Assembly (NCBI GenBank): GCA_027605045.1
Contig: JAQFWX010000142.1
Span: 23,655-87,654 of the forward strand
DNA: 64,000 nucleotides
Source: Phallus indusiatus
Taxonomy: Eukaryota > Basidiomycota > Agaricomycetes > Phallales > Phallaceae
Direction of reading: 5' to 3'
The notes under the pieces were generated by a model. The model was given only the letters and a program-made list of their open reading frames with translations, made no database searches and was not told where the DNA came from. Both the position numbers and the translations under genes were made by a program. Every line of letters begins with the position of its first letter. The stretch's first letter is position 1. Below are positions 13,005 to 23,574 of the stretch, piece after piece.

Positions 13005-13932
13005 ATGACTACGACACTACCAAAACTTACATCACTATCGACACAAACGTTGACTCTCGTGTACGAGAGACAAAGACTTCAAGCGTTGTCATCGTCATCA
13101 GGATCCGGCGTTGCACTTCCCACTTCGTCGTTAACCCAAATTACACGGAATTTCACGCAATTGCGGACTGGAATTTATGCTTTGGAAGAATCAAATTCAA
13201 GTGCAAATGGGAATGGGAATGGGAATGCGGATGGGGTGAGTTTGCTGAGAGCGCAATATGAGAAGATGAGAGATATGTTAGGGACCGAGAAAGAGCTGGT
13301 TGAAGCGTGAGTTTTTTTTGTTTTAAGACACATGTGGCGAGCTTTTAATATATATATATAAATATAGTCTGGAAGAACCTAAAACACAAGTTGTCGCTGA
13401 AGAATCGAATTTTGAAGTTGATCCCATGACTCTTCCTTACAAAGACGATCCCGAGATTTCAAAACCCTATGTTGATGCTGAATCGGACACACCTTTTGAT
13501 GCAGCGAATGAACTGGAAAGCCAACAGTTGTTAATGCAAGGTTAGAACTCATTCCTATTCTTTTCTTTGAAAACCAAATCTTTTGTCTAATATAATTTTT
13601 CAAAGAACAAGACACCCGACTGGAAGCGCTACATGGTTCGATATCAAGACAACACTCCATCTCACGAGAGCTTTCTTCCGAGTTAGATACGCAAGCTGGG
13701 TTATTGGACCAATTGGACACCGAACTGGACGAGACGTCGTCTCGCCTTGGCCGTGCGCGGAAAGCATTGGATAAATTTAGCCGAGGTATGGCAGGAAATG
13801 GTATGTTGGTTGAGACAGTTTTTTTTTTCCATTCATGTGTGCTTAATGAAACTGATTAATATAGGTTCGACGTACACCATTGCGGCTCTTATTTTGATTT
13901 TACTGCTTCTCATTATTATTTTTAAAACTTGA
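13005..13932 (+). CDS. Qc-type SNARE (syntaxin 8/Syn8- or Tlg1-like)
   Basis: This is a small tail-anchored membrane-fusion protein of the endosomal/Golgi system. The ATG at 13005 begins MTTTLPKLTSLSTQ. Exons join at GAAGC|T (about 13306 to 13370), CAAG|AA (to 13606) and AATG|GT (to 13865). The N-terminal part is helical, with LRTGIYALEE. The SNARE motif is contributed by exon 3 (QDTRLEALHGSISRQHSIS, then a zero-layer Gln in LDTQAGLLDQLD, then RLGRARKALDKF). The last exon is a short linker plus one TM segment (IAALILILLLLIIIF) and a KT end. The Qc class is clear; the exact ortholog is not. Confidence 0.87.
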
Positions 13933-14715
13933 CGCCTTGACGAAAAGTGTGGACATCCCCTGGGCTTTGTCTTTCATTATCCATTCATTCTCATGACAAC
14001 CATCTTCCATTCATTCATCAAAACAACTAACCGTATACCAATAATAACACCATATTTTATCATCGTTCCGTTTTTAATCTTTCCTTATTTATTGAATCCG
14101 CGCATTTTCTTTCAATTCTTTTTAGTTATTGGTATTGTATAACAGCGTTTTATATTTATATCGGACATCTGGATGGAATGATCCTTGGGAAGAGAAAGGC
14201 TCAAGGTTCCTTCGGCCTTAAAAGAGACAAACACGCTTCTCCACGCGCAATCGACATCTAGGTTGACCTGTTCCACACAGACTACAACTTGGCGGAAGGA
14301 AATGTACTCGCTCTATACATATGTCTTTTGCACCGTACGAATACAACCCAAGATTGCGTCCTGCAATTGTACAGCTATCTGCGTGCTACATGGCATGTGG
14401 TTACCGGGAGCTCTCTGGCTCGTCAAGAAATTTGTTCATTCACTCAAAACCATCAAGTTCTACGGCATATGTATCATTAATGAAAAAAAAAAATGGCATA
14501 CAACATATTCATTCGACAGAAAATAGTATGAAGTCATATAACATGAAACTTAATGGCTGATATGGCTGATAACTTGTGCTATAGCTATATGAGAACCCTT
14601 TTCAGTTCGTGTCAGTGTAAAAACCGCATATATCAATCGAGGAAGTTATCATACATTCATTCTTCCGGCCGACTCTTCGCAATTGCCATTGACAATTTGC
14701 TTGACATGGACCTAT
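13933..14715. other. Left border of the peptide-gene array, with a non-coding repeated segment
   Basis: After the SNARE 3' end, bases about 14105-14420 resemble segments at about 19640-19880 and 21800-22020 (shared GAAAGGCTCAA, CTTCTCCAC and ACAACTTGGCGG stretches). Indels between copies shift every frame, so this looks like repeated non-coding sequence, probably 3' flank of the array genes and not protein. Confidence 0.5.
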
Positions 14716-14908
14716 TTAGTCCATGTGGCAGGCTGGTCCACCACCACAGATACTATAAAATTCCGAGAGCATCAGACGAGAGTTTCTGAATAAATTAATC
14801 ATCTATAACTCACGGTGCTCCTTGAGGAGAGGGGACGGCCGAAACAGTCGCTGTCAAGTAGACAAAAGCTGCGACGACGAGAGTAGTGAGTTGCTTAGAG
14901 AAAGACAT
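14716..14908 (-). CDS. Array peptide 1: small secreted Cys peptide (two exons)
   Basis: No known family recognised. Exon 1 is 14814-14908 and exon 2 is 14716-14752, joined in phase 2 by a 61 nt GTGAGT...AG intron. The product is 43 residues. Exon 1 encodes a signal peptide (MSFSKQLTTLVVAAFV, ending SAVP); exon 2 encodes ICGGGPACHMD and stop. The predicted mature peptide is about 17-19 residues, with two cysteines five residues apart that could form one disulfide loop. There is no CaaX box and no dibasic cleavage site. A TATAAATT box lies at 14967-14974. It belongs to subfamily II (C-x5/6-C-H-x-D/N end) with copies 4, 6 and 8. Existence of the gene is inferred from the architecture repeated eight times. 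Confidence 0.7.
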
Positions 14909-16065
14909 TGGAAGTTTTGCTGTTGTGCTGAGAGGATGAAGAAACATGTAGATCCTCTACTTGGTCAATTTATACGCGAATATCACAAGCAGCTGCAGCA
15001 AAGTGCAGCTATTACTCTCTCCCGGCGGCACTCATTGAAGTTGTGCACTGACGGCAAAACTGGCTGCTAACGGAAAATGGTCTATATTTGAACTTCACAA
15101 TCCAAAGAAGAAAGCTTGCGAATCAATCCATTTTCCGTCCGAGATCGAAGAAAGCGAGCTACCACGCACCATGTACACGAATCGGCGTGTGATTAGTATT
15201 ATTGACATAAAGCCACGAGCGTCGGAGAAGGTGCCCAATTTCGCATCAGGCACTGAACGCTGAGCACTGTACTAAAGTGCTGAGTGGCACGTGCCAAGTC
15301 AATGATACACACGCGAAAGTCATGCCCGAAAAGAATCCTCGTAGTGGGCACCCTCGATGCCCTCAATCACCGTGCACGCGCACAGTGCGTAAAAGCGTAA
15401 AATAATTAATAGTGGCGGATTCCGGTGCAGTTTGAGGGCCGAACTGGAACGGTTGGGATCTTCCTGAAAGCCGGGTCCGCAGTGCCGGATTGGGTGGAGT
15501 ACCCAGTGTGTACTCTGAACTTAACATCGTAATTGAAAGCTGATTTACACTTGAAACAATACTCGCTCGGCATCTGAATCTCATTATAACTCAAAAACAT
15601 GAAGAAAGCCTAAATCCTGTCAAAGAGTGTTGATACATCGCAGAGCTCTCTTTTCAAACATTTTTTTTCACTCGTTCACTGTCATCAAACTGTGCATACA
15701 TACCGATATCACCACAACTATGCGGCTTTGTCTTAATTTTTTTTTACGGATACTAGTAGTTTCCGTAGAAAAATAGAGTTTCCTATTCACCCCATAAAAT
15801 TCGAATTCGGGATTTATGTACTATCTGAACCCATTAGCCGTGGTAACTCGAAGCAGCACACAACAAACTGCTTCGACAAACTTAAAAGAACGATAATAAA
15901 AACATATAATATGGGACATAGTAGCTAATAAACAACGGTACCATTATTGGATACGCGAAAGTGAGTTTAGTGCAACGGCATACATAAACAGAAACATTGA
16001 CCGTACAGCTATCGATGATCGTCTGAATCTGCTGAATATAAAACGATGATGTTTCTCGGCCGACT
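14909..16065. repeat. Spacer between array peptides 1 and 2, including duplicated 3' flank
   Basis: From 15456 this spacer is part of a segment duplicated at 20035 onward. It contains a minus ORF (15882-16088) partly conserved in the copy at 20410-20643 but frameshifted in the unit near 22400-22590, so it is more likely 3' UTR than a protein. No other gene seen. Confidence 0.5.
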
Positions 16066-16266
16066 TCAAAGTATACAGTGTATAGCATGGCAACTAGTAT
16101 CCGGAGGATTATTTAAATAATAATTCCGATTAATCATTCCTAGTAACACCTACCTCGGCGGTTCCCCGACGGGACCGCTTCCTGTAATAGTGGGAACAGC
16201 TGAAACAGATGCCAAACAGACAAAGGCTGCAATGACAAGAGTGGTAATTTGTTTAGAGAGAGACAT
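16066..16266 (-). CDS. Array peptide 2: small secreted Cys peptide (two exons)
   Basis: Exon 1 is 16154-16266 and exon 2 is 16066-16093, phase 2, with donor GTAGGT. The product is 46 residues: signal peptide MSLSKQITTLVIAAFV ending SAVP, a Pro/Gly-rich spacer, then SCHAIHCIL and stop. It belongs to subfamily I (copies 2, 3, 5, 7), in which His often follows the first Cys. TATAAATT is at 16310-16317. The gene lies in a recent segmental duplication with peptide 5, yet the microexon differs at four of its nine codons. Confidence 0.68.
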
Positions 16267-16309
16267 TGGGGTGGATTTTTCTGAGAGAATAAACCTTTCG
16301 CAGTTGGTG

Positions 16310-16388
16310 AATTTATACGTACTCACGGGAGCGGCGGAGAACAAAGGATTATCTGTCTTCCGAGACCAGGACTCAGCTATAGCTGAGT
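16310..16388 (-). promoter_or_regulatory. Array peptide 2 promoter: TATA box and 18 bp perfect palindrome
   Basis: TATAAATT (16310-16317, minus strand) is the family core-promoter box. Further upstream, ACTCAGCTATAGCTGAGT (16371-16388) is a perfect inverted repeat about 105-122 bases before the start codon. It is conserved at the same place in unit 5 and appears as separated half-sites in unit 7. It could be a dimer-binding operator; this is inference. Confidence 0.5.
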
Positions 16389-17355
16389 AAAACCGATAGC
16401 TGTCAATGCAAAACCATTGAGATACAGAATTAAAATATTTGAGCCTTCTAATTTGAAGAAGATTCCGAATCGGTTGCCCCCCTCGAGCCAGAGGGAAAGT
16501 GGCTATTATAATACTATAGAAGTGATAGATTGGCGTGCAGTGATATCATTTCGCGTTGAAAATGCCAACTCGCATCAGTTAGTGTCCCTTAATGACACTA
16601 GATGTATACAAACGCAACAATCTCAGATCTTATAATGGGAGTATTGGGTTCAGCAACTGCTGTACAATCTCGTACATCGGTGCGTATGCTTAGAATATTA
16701 ATAGTGTTGGGATTTAATTCGCCGGGCCGCCCGCGTTCAGTTATAAGCCGAAACTGAAACCTCCTCTAAAAAAATTTTTTTCGAACGCCAAACAGGTTCA
16801 GTCGAACATTGGTCGAACAGACTGAAAACTTTGAGTCATACAAGGGTCCGGAGGCGAATTTACATTCATGTATAACGGCGATTGATATTTACACCGGACA
16901 TCTGTCAGATAGAATGAATCAAGACCCCTCTGATAGTACTGATACAACCCGGGACAAAACATATCTACTAGTACTTCTCCGCATACAATTCAGTGATTAA
17001 TGTCTAAGCTTAGTTTGTTTCGTACAAGCTATATATAACTTGGCAAAAGAAAATGCCCAATATATATGTGTAAATCAATTTATAGTCCGTCGGGGTATTT
17101 TCCATGTACACCACTTTAAATATACAATGTGGTTTAATTCTTTGTGCATACATCTGCTCCAAAATCGGAGTTAGGTGATAGTATGATGCCTTGCTCAAAA
17201 TATTCTTTGCAACATTACAGCCCATAATCAGGGCTGAAATGCTGGCACTCAGTTACTCGCCTCATACAATATGCATTACAGTTTTCGAGATTGTCTGAAT
17301 CGCAACTTCTATAAAACGATGGCGTTTCGAGTCAGCCGACTTCAAGTCCACAAAC
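16389..17355. other. Spacer between array peptides 2 and 3
   Basis: No gene seen. The left end is the duplicated promoter flank. The right end (about 17270-17345) is the conserved 3' flank shared by the units (ACAGTTTTCGA and GCCGACTTCAA blocks). Confidence 0.4.
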
Positions 17356-17742
17356 TCAGCAGTGCATGCTGGGATCGCAAACACTGCCATACCGAGGATT
17401 AGTAAAATAATAATTTCGATATAGTATTCAAGTTGCTAAGACATACGGGAAGGGGAGTGGAAAAGTGGGAACAGCTGAAACAGATGATGTCAAACAGACA
17501 AACGCTGCAACCATAACTCGGAGAACCGTCAATGATCAACAAGCAAGAAGAAGAAATAGACGGAGACGACAGACATTTCAGGCTATCAGGACAAAATATA
17601 GGGAGACCTAAGCGACAAATAAGAACACGACGGAGGAAAAGTCTCAAAACATAGGGCCAGGCCCTTCGAGACTTATAGGATTTACACACACACACACAAA
17701 CGCTGCAACGACAAGAATCGTAATTTGTTTAGACAAAGACAT
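17356..17742 (-). pseudogene. Array peptide 3, exon 1 interrupted by a retroelement
   Basis: The start is at 17742 with the usual signal-peptide coding sequence. The frame is cut after about 11 codons at 17709 by inserted DNA and then reads into a short nonsense tail ending in the insert. The other side of exon 1 resumes at 17511 and ends at a GTATGT donor (exon edge 17447). Exon 2 is 17356-17383 and encodes VCDPSMHC and stop. Exon 1 minus the insert and one target-site copy would be 98 nt, again phase 2. The promoter box is also weakened to CATAAATT (17788-17795). The copy is therefore probably inactive. Confidence 0.75.
17512..17709 (+). mobile_element. Short non-LTR retroelement insertion (SINE or 5'-truncated LINE) with target-site duplication
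   Basis: The 12-base AAACGCTGCAAC occurs at 17500-17511 and again at 17698-17709, with up to 14 bases matching if the flanking AC is counted. It flanks a 186 bp unique body that ends in an (AC)n run just before the second copy. A direct repeat plus a simple-sequence tail is the signature of target-primed reverse transcription. The body shows no conserved protein, and no second copy is seen in the window. Confidence 0.75.
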
Positions 17743-18910
17743 TTGATGTGTTTTTTTTTGCTGAGAGAATGAACCCTTCTCTCGGTGAATTTATGCATAC
17801 TCGGAGTGCTGAGAAAAATGTCGCATGCGGTTATTATTAGAGGATCAAGTTCTCAGGCTCTTCGGTCGGGACTCAGCTTCCTAGGCTTACGCTTGATGGC
17901 TGTCAATGCAAAATCACGTAATATTGAAATAAAAAATTTGAATTCTCCAATTCAAAGAGGCTCCCGAACCAGTTGCCTGCGCGACCCAGAGAAATCATGT
18001 GGTCACCACATAAAGTGACAAATCGGCGTGTAGCAGTGATACCATTGTGCATCGAAAATGCCAGCTCGCATCAGCTCAATGACATCATACGTATACAAAC
18101 GTAACAATCTCATGCCAGAAAAGAGATCTTGTAGTGGAGCATTTGGCTCAACGACGCCAGTCTGCCGTACACTCTCGTACACTGCAGTGCGTGTGCTTAC
18201 TAGTAGAATATTAATAGTGACGGGATCTAGTTCGCCGGGATGACGTCAATTATCAGCCAAAATTGAAACTTCTCTCGGGTTAGGTTTATCCGATCAGGCC
18301 CTCGAGTCATACAAAGTTCCGGAGGTAGGTTTAGATTTGTTTACATATGCATATTTCAGCATGCACTATTATCCCCTTATTATATTGATTCCGCTCCTTC
18401 TTATTACTTTGAAAACCTGTCAATGAAATAAATGTTGACGAATCGCAGGATCCACTTCAAGTTCCGTTCATTTTCTCCACATCAAACCCTGCATATATTC
18501 ATGGCGACACGAAAACCCATCCTATGTCACAACGTTTTATTCCATTTCTTTTATTTGTTGAGGTTTCAAATCTATGAATATATGTATTTGTTTTTGTATG
18601 GAAACCATCGAGATTTATTTTATCATCGGGTGTCAAAGACCCCTCCCGACGATCGAGACCAGTCTTTCCCCCTTGTTCAGACGCGGAGCCAAACGATATA
18701 TGCGTCGCAGATGATTGAATGACATACACTTTATTTAGGAAGAATAATAAAAAATCACAAAATAGAACCTCGTAATTACACCTATCCATAGCGGCACTGT
18801 ATATACCGAGGACTTGTCAGTTGTTGGAAGTTTACAACGTAGAGTGATAATCGATCATACAATGTTATTGACAAGTAGGCTAATTCTCCATATGCTTCAT
18901 TCGTATTTAC
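17743..18910. other. Spacer between array peptides 3 and 4
   Basis: It contains the peptide 3 promoter flank, with an ACTCAGCT half-site near 17869, then unassigned AT-rich sequence. No gene or RNA recognised. Confidence 0.4.
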
Positions 18911-19116
18911 TTAATCAACATGACACTGTGGACTATTAAAACAGCTAAGAGAGTTTGAATTATAAACAAATGGTCGTTATTGAATATATCTTACACTCAC
19001 ATTGGCGGCCCGAGTCTCGGTACAAGTGGTACTTCGGGGGATGGAGCGGCTGAAGCAGCTGTCAGACAGACAAAAACTGTCACAATAAAAGTAGTGAGTT
19101 GTTTAGAGATTGACAT
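18911..19116 (-). CDS. Array peptide 4: small secreted Cys peptide (two exons)
   Basis: Exon 1 is 19001-19116 and exon 2 is 18911-18944, joined in phase 2 with donor GTGAGT and acceptor CTCTCTTAG. The product is 49 residues: signal peptide MSISKQLTTFIVTVFV ending SAAP, a spacer with PEVPLVPRLGPP, then ICFNSPQCHVD and stop. Subfamily II. The acceptor is fixed by alignment with copy 6, which shares CTCTCTTAG|C. TATAAATT is at 19170-19177. Confidence 0.7.
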
Positions 19117-20639
19117 TGGAAGCTTCTCTGGGGAGATATTACAGAAATTTATGGAGGCTCCACTTAGTGAATTTATACACATTGCACACAGCAGCCAGGA
19201 TCTACTCTTTGTAGTAGGCCAGCCTGAGTGCCTATGTGAAATGGCCTAAATACTTACCAATGGGGATATCGGACAATTTGAAAGCTGGGAAAAGTATGAT
19301 ACATAATTAGAAGGCGGGTTACAAAATGAAATTCAAATCATCATCGAGCGACATGAACTTGAACGGGTTGGTTTGTATGTTTGAATATACATAACATCTC
19401 ATTTGAGTTGCATCCATAATTTCAGTTTCCATGCCGAGGATGATACAGTGTAATGTATACCAATTTTATCGTTTAATGCGTTCACGTAAGATTTCATTTG
19501 ATGATAAACACACGATAATGGATATTTGAAGACATCCCCGGATCCCGTCCCACGTAAGAAAAGCGTGAATCAATCCTAGTAGCGCCCGAAATACAGAATA
19601 GCATAAATAATTATAGGATAAAAACATAAAATTTTAGTTATTGGTTATATAACAGCGATTTATATTTACAACTTGACCTTTACATAAATGAGATGAATGT
19701 CGAGGAAGGCTCAAAACCAAGACCCTTCGACCTCAAAAAAACAAACCCACTTCTCCACATGCAATCCATATCCAGAGTTATTTGGTTCTGCACAGGTTAC
19801 AACTTGGCGGGAGTAAATATGCTCATTACTAAGGACAATTTAGTATGTGCGTGCAACATGCATGTGTGGTTATCAGTTCTCAATCGGGGAGGAAAGGGAG
19901 TTTGCGTCAGGAAATTTACTTATAGTAGTGGCAGTCGTAAAAAATAGAGTTTCCTATTCACCCCATAAAGTTCGAATTCGGAATTTATGTATTATCTACT
20001 AGTAATACCCATTAGCCGTGATAAATTGGGAATCGGATCTTCCTGAAAGCCGGGTCCGCTGCCGGATTGGGTGGAGTACCCAGTGTGTACTCTGAACTGA
20101 ACATCGTAAAAGCTGATTTACACTTGAAGCAACACTCGCTCGGCATCGGAATCTCATTATAACTCAAAAACATGAAGAAAGCCTAAATCCTGTCAAAGAG
20201 CGTTGATACATCGCAGAGCTCTCTTTTCAAGCATTTTTTTCACTCGTTCACTGTCATCAAACTGTGCATATATACCGATATCACCACAATTATGCGGCCT
20301 TGTCTTGATTTTTTTTTACGAATACTAGTAGTGTCCGTAGAAAAATAGAGTTTGCTATTCACCCCATAAAATTCGAATTCGGGATTTATGTATGTACTAC
20401 CTAAACCCATTAACCGTGGCAACTTGAAGCAGCACACAACAAACTGCTTCGACAAACTTGAAGAACGATAACAAAAATATAATATGGGACATAGTAGCTA
20501 ATAAACAACGGTGCTAGTATTGGATACGCGAAAGTGAGTTTAGTGCAACGGCATACATAAACAGAGACATTGACCGTACAGCTATCGAGGATCGTCTGCT
20601 GAATCACAACTATAAAACGATGATGTTTCTCGGCCGACT
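19117..20639. repeat. Spacer between array peptides 4 and 5 with repeated 3' flank
   Basis: It contains the peptide 4 promoter, the second copy of the non-coding segment seen near 14105 (about 19640-19880), and from 20035 the second copy of the segmental duplication. The block GAGTTTCCTATTCACCCC recurs near 15778, 19950 and 20350 with minor changes. No supported protein. Confidence 0.5.
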
Positions 20640-20813
20640 TCAAATTATACAGCGTTCACCATGGCAACTAGTATCGATTAGTTAAATATTAAGCATTCCT
20701 AGTAACACCTACGGCGGGTCCCCGACGACGGGATCAGTGGGAACAGCTGAAACAGATGTCAAACAGATAAAGGCTGCAATGACAAGAGTGGTAATTTGTT
20801 TAGAGAGAGACAT
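20640..20813 (-). CDS. Array peptide 5: small secreted Cys peptide (two exons)
   Basis: Exon 1 is 20713-20813 and exon 2 is 20640-20667, phase 2, donor GTAGGT. The product is 42 residues: signal peptide MSLSKQITTLVIAAFI ending SAVP, a short spacer, then PCHGERCII and stop. Subfamily I and duplicate of peptide 2. In exon 1 the signal-peptide DNA differs from peptide 2 at only about two bases, whereas exon 2 differs at five, all changing amino acids. TATAAATT is at 20856-20863. Confidence 0.68.
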
Positions 20814-20855
20814 TGGGGGTGGCTTTTACTGAGAGAATAAACCTTTTGCTTGGTG

Positions 20856-20925
20856 AATTTATACGTACTCACGGGAGCGGCAGGATTATCTGCCTTCCGA
20901 GACCAGGACTCAGCTATAGCTGAGT
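20856..20925 (-). promoter_or_regulatory. Array peptide 5 promoter: TATA box and 18 bp palindrome
   Basis: TATAAATT at 20856-20863 and the perfect inverted repeat ACTCAGCTATAGCTGAGT at 20908-20925, about 95-112 bases before the start codon, as in unit 2. Confidence 0.5.
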
Positions 20926-21172
20926 AAAACCAATGGCTGTCAATGCAAAACCATTGAGATACCGAAATAAAATATTTGAGTCTTCTAATTTAAAGAAGAT
21001 CACGAATCGATTTCCCCCCTGGAGTCAGAGGGAAAATGGCTATTATAATACTATAGAAGCGATAGATTGGCGTGCAGTGATATTATTCAATATGCCTGAG
21101 CAAAATCGGTGGCTGCCAATACAAAGCGTATAATTTGAATGTTATTGACCGGGCCAAACTCTTAATTTGTAT

Positions 21173-21382
21173 TTAATCACCGTGGCAATTGGGCCCAACG
21201 GTGCAGCTAAGAGAGTATTATGAAAGATCTCATCGTAATTGAATATATATTCCCACTTACGGTGGTGGCCCAACGGTGATTCTCGGCACAGGTGGTACTT
21301 CGGGGAATGGAGCGGCTGAAACAGCTGTCAGACAGACAAAAACTGCGATGATAAATGTAGTGAGTTATTTAGAGATTGTCAT
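21173..21382 (-). pseudogene. Array peptide 6, nonsense codon in the signal peptide
   Basis: Exon 1 is 21261-21382 and exon 2 is 21173-21206, with intact donor GTAAGT, acceptor CTCTCTTAG and TATAAATT box (21438-21445). Codon 6, CAA (Gln) in every other copy, is TAA here (21365-21367), so translation from the conserved ATG gives only MTISK. The remaining frame is open and still encodes a subfamily II end, CTVGPNCHGD, so the lesion looks recent. No usable downstream ATG keeps the signal peptide. Confidence 0.75.
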
Positions 21383-22549
21383 TGGAAGCTTTGTTGGGGA
21401 ACTATCACTGGAAATTATGGAGGCTCTACTTAGAGCGAATTTATATGCATATAACGGTTAGTCGGATCCACCTTTTGTAGCAGGCTGCCTGTGTAAAATG
21501 ACCTAAAATAGTTGCTAATCGAGTATCAAATAATATTTGCAAATTGGGGAGAGAATTGATGAACCAGCCCACGGGAAAATATGATACATAATTAGTTGAA
21601 GGCGGCTACAAATGAAATTCAAATCAGCGTGTGTCAACTCAGTTGAGTTGCATTCATAATTTCACATATATTTATAATCCTTTAGATAGGAATGTCGAGA
21701 TGTTAGAATTGGGGGCGTAACGTCACGCCCATTATCGGGTACTACGAAGCGAGTCACCTCTCTCTTAGTCGTCTGTCCGACTACTAAGAGAGAGATTAAA
21801 CTTCCTACACGAGAAAGGCTCAAAATCAAGATTCTTCGGCCGCAAAGATACAAACATCCTTCTTCACATGCAATCGATATCCAGGGTGATTTGATTCCGT
21901 ACAGGCTACAGTTAACTTGTCGGGAGCAAATGTGCTCACTACGTCTTTTGCCATGTACCACCAATGCGTATGTCATGTCTTGCAATTGTACAGTTTAGTA
22001 TGTGCGTGCTACACATTTAGCCACCAGCATATCGATGATTTGGGTTTCCCCTTTCAGCTTGAAATCAAGTTTTTCCGCTCTTACATCATCAAACCGTGCA
22101 TTAGTATATGCGGATATCACCACCAAAAACACAGTTTTTTTTAACTTTTGTATGGCTAATTTTAGTTCATTAACAGAGTGGCAATCGTGAAAAATAAAGC
22201 TTTGCTATCTCATAAAACTCAAGCCGTCGAGTAAGTTTAGATTGCCTACAAATAGGTGAGCGTAGAGAACCTCTTACCGATGAATAAACTCTATCAAAAT
22301 GTGGGACTTAATGGACTAGTATCCAATGCCCATTGGATGTGGTAAAACAGCACACAATAGATTGGTTCAACAAAGAACAATAAGAAATCATACAGCATGA
22401 AATCTAATAGCTAATAGCGGTGCTAACATTGAAACCCAGATGTGAGTTCAGTACAACAACATACATAAACAGAGACATTGACCGTACAGTTTTCGATATT
22501 GTATGAATCACAGCTATAAACCGACTGTGTTTCTTGGCCGACTTCCAGT
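21383..22549. repeat. Spacer between array peptides 6 and 7
   Basis: It contains the peptide 6 promoter, the third copy of the non-coding repeat (about 21800-22020) and the shared 3' flank of unit 7 (about 22400-22545). A nearby perfect inverted pair, CTCTCTCTTAGTC and GACTACTAAGAGAGAG around 21758-21795, forms a potential hairpin. No supported gene. Confidence 0.4.
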
Positions 22550-22727
22550 TCAGTCCATACAGTCCACGCCTATATGGCAACTGTCCCAACGATTAGTAAA
22601 ATGATAGTCTCGATTAAGCATTCCCAAACACCTACGGGTTGACAATGCCAGTGGGAGCAGCTGAAACAGATGTCAAATAGACAAACGCTGCAATGACAAG
22701 AGTGGTAATTTGTTTAGAGAGAGACAT
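22550..22727 (-). CDS. Array peptide 7: small secreted Cys peptide (two exons)
   Basis: Exon 1 is 22636-22727 and exon 2 is 22550-22580, phase 2, donor GTAGGT, acceptor GGGACAG. The product is 40 residues: signal peptide MSLSKQITTLVIAAFV ending SAAP, a very short spacer, then PCHIGVDCMD and stop. Subfamily I by signal peptide, but the end (C-x5-C-MD) is intermediate. TATAAATT is at 22770-22777, and an imperfect inverted repeat ACTCGGC...GCCTGAGT lies at 22835-22864. Confidence 0.68.
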
Positions 22728-23574
22728 TAGAGGTGCTTTTTGATGAGAGAATGAACCCATCGCACTGTGAATTTATACGTACCTCAGAGTATCTGAGAAC
22801 AATGCGGTTATGGGAGGATCCTTTTTCGCCCGGGACTCGGCTAGGACGAGAGTTACGCCTGAGTAAAACCGGTGGCTGACAATGCAAAACCACGGAAAAT
22901 TAATAAAACATTTGAACTTTCATTTCCAATTTGAAGAGGATCCAGAACCTGTTGCCCCTTTCGACTCAGACGAAAGTGGCTGCGGGTATATAAGTGACGG
23001 ACTAACGTGCATACAGCAACAAGGTAGGATCCATTCTTGTAGCTGTTATTGATCGATTACCGAACAATACTTGCGAGTTGAAGAGGCAATTCGTGAACCG
23101 ACCCACTTGCACGGGAAATGGCGACCATACAATGAAATTCAAATCAGCGTGTGACTTTTGTGCGAGATAGTATATTTAGATTCATTCTTTTGAATCTACG
23201 TAGTGTCTCAGTTGATTTACCCGTCAACTTAGTTGGCACAGGGTGATAGTAGTATGAGATGCATGAATCTTCCCATAGGTTTTCATTTCATGATAGCAAC
23301 GATTTATCCCATTGGGACATCGGAAAAGAGTTATTCAAGGATATTCACGTTGAAGATGGACTGATATCATGGACGGCATACAATCATAAATCTCTTCGGC
23401 AGAGAATAATATAAGACAACAATATGAGACTTCATAGTAGTGACGGTGCCTGCAGATATACGGTAATTTCCCAGGTTAGTAAAAGTTTACGACGTAACAT
23501 ATAAAACGGAAATTGACCGTGCAGTTTTCGGAATTATCGTTCCGACGTTCTACCGGCTCCCAATTCGCCTCAGT
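22728..23574. other. Spacer between array peptides 7 and 8
   Basis: Promoter flank of unit 7, then AT-rich sequence and the shared 3' flank of unit 8 (ACCGTGCAGTTTTCG near 23515). No gene seen. Confidence 0.4.

Larger units (their letters stand above)
15456..16552. repeat. Segmental duplication, copy 1 (partner 20035-21086)
   Basis: Long stretches match the partner almost base for base, for example around CTTCCTGAAAGCCGGGTCCG, CCCAGTGTGTACTCTGAACT and GGCGTGCAGTGATAT. It carries array peptide 2, its promoter and its 3' flank. Small indels and substitutions separate the copies. Confidence 0.85.
20035..21086. repeat. Segmental duplication, copy 2 (partner 15456-16552)
   Basis: Near-identical to the partner over most of its length, with the same gene order: 3' flank, peptide exon 2, exon 1, TATA and palindrome. 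Carries peptide 5. Confidence 0.85.

Noticed and set aside
14105..14526. Plus-strand ORFs repeated at 19693 and 21800 as a second protein family
   Set aside because: Indels between the three copies change the frame, so no protein is conserved; treated as non-coding repeat.
15882..16088. 68-residue hydrophobic minus ORF with a relative at 20410-20643
   Set aside because: It overlaps exon 2 and the 3' flank of the array gene in another frame, and the equivalent region of unit 7 is frameshifted. Better explained as conserved 3' UTR.
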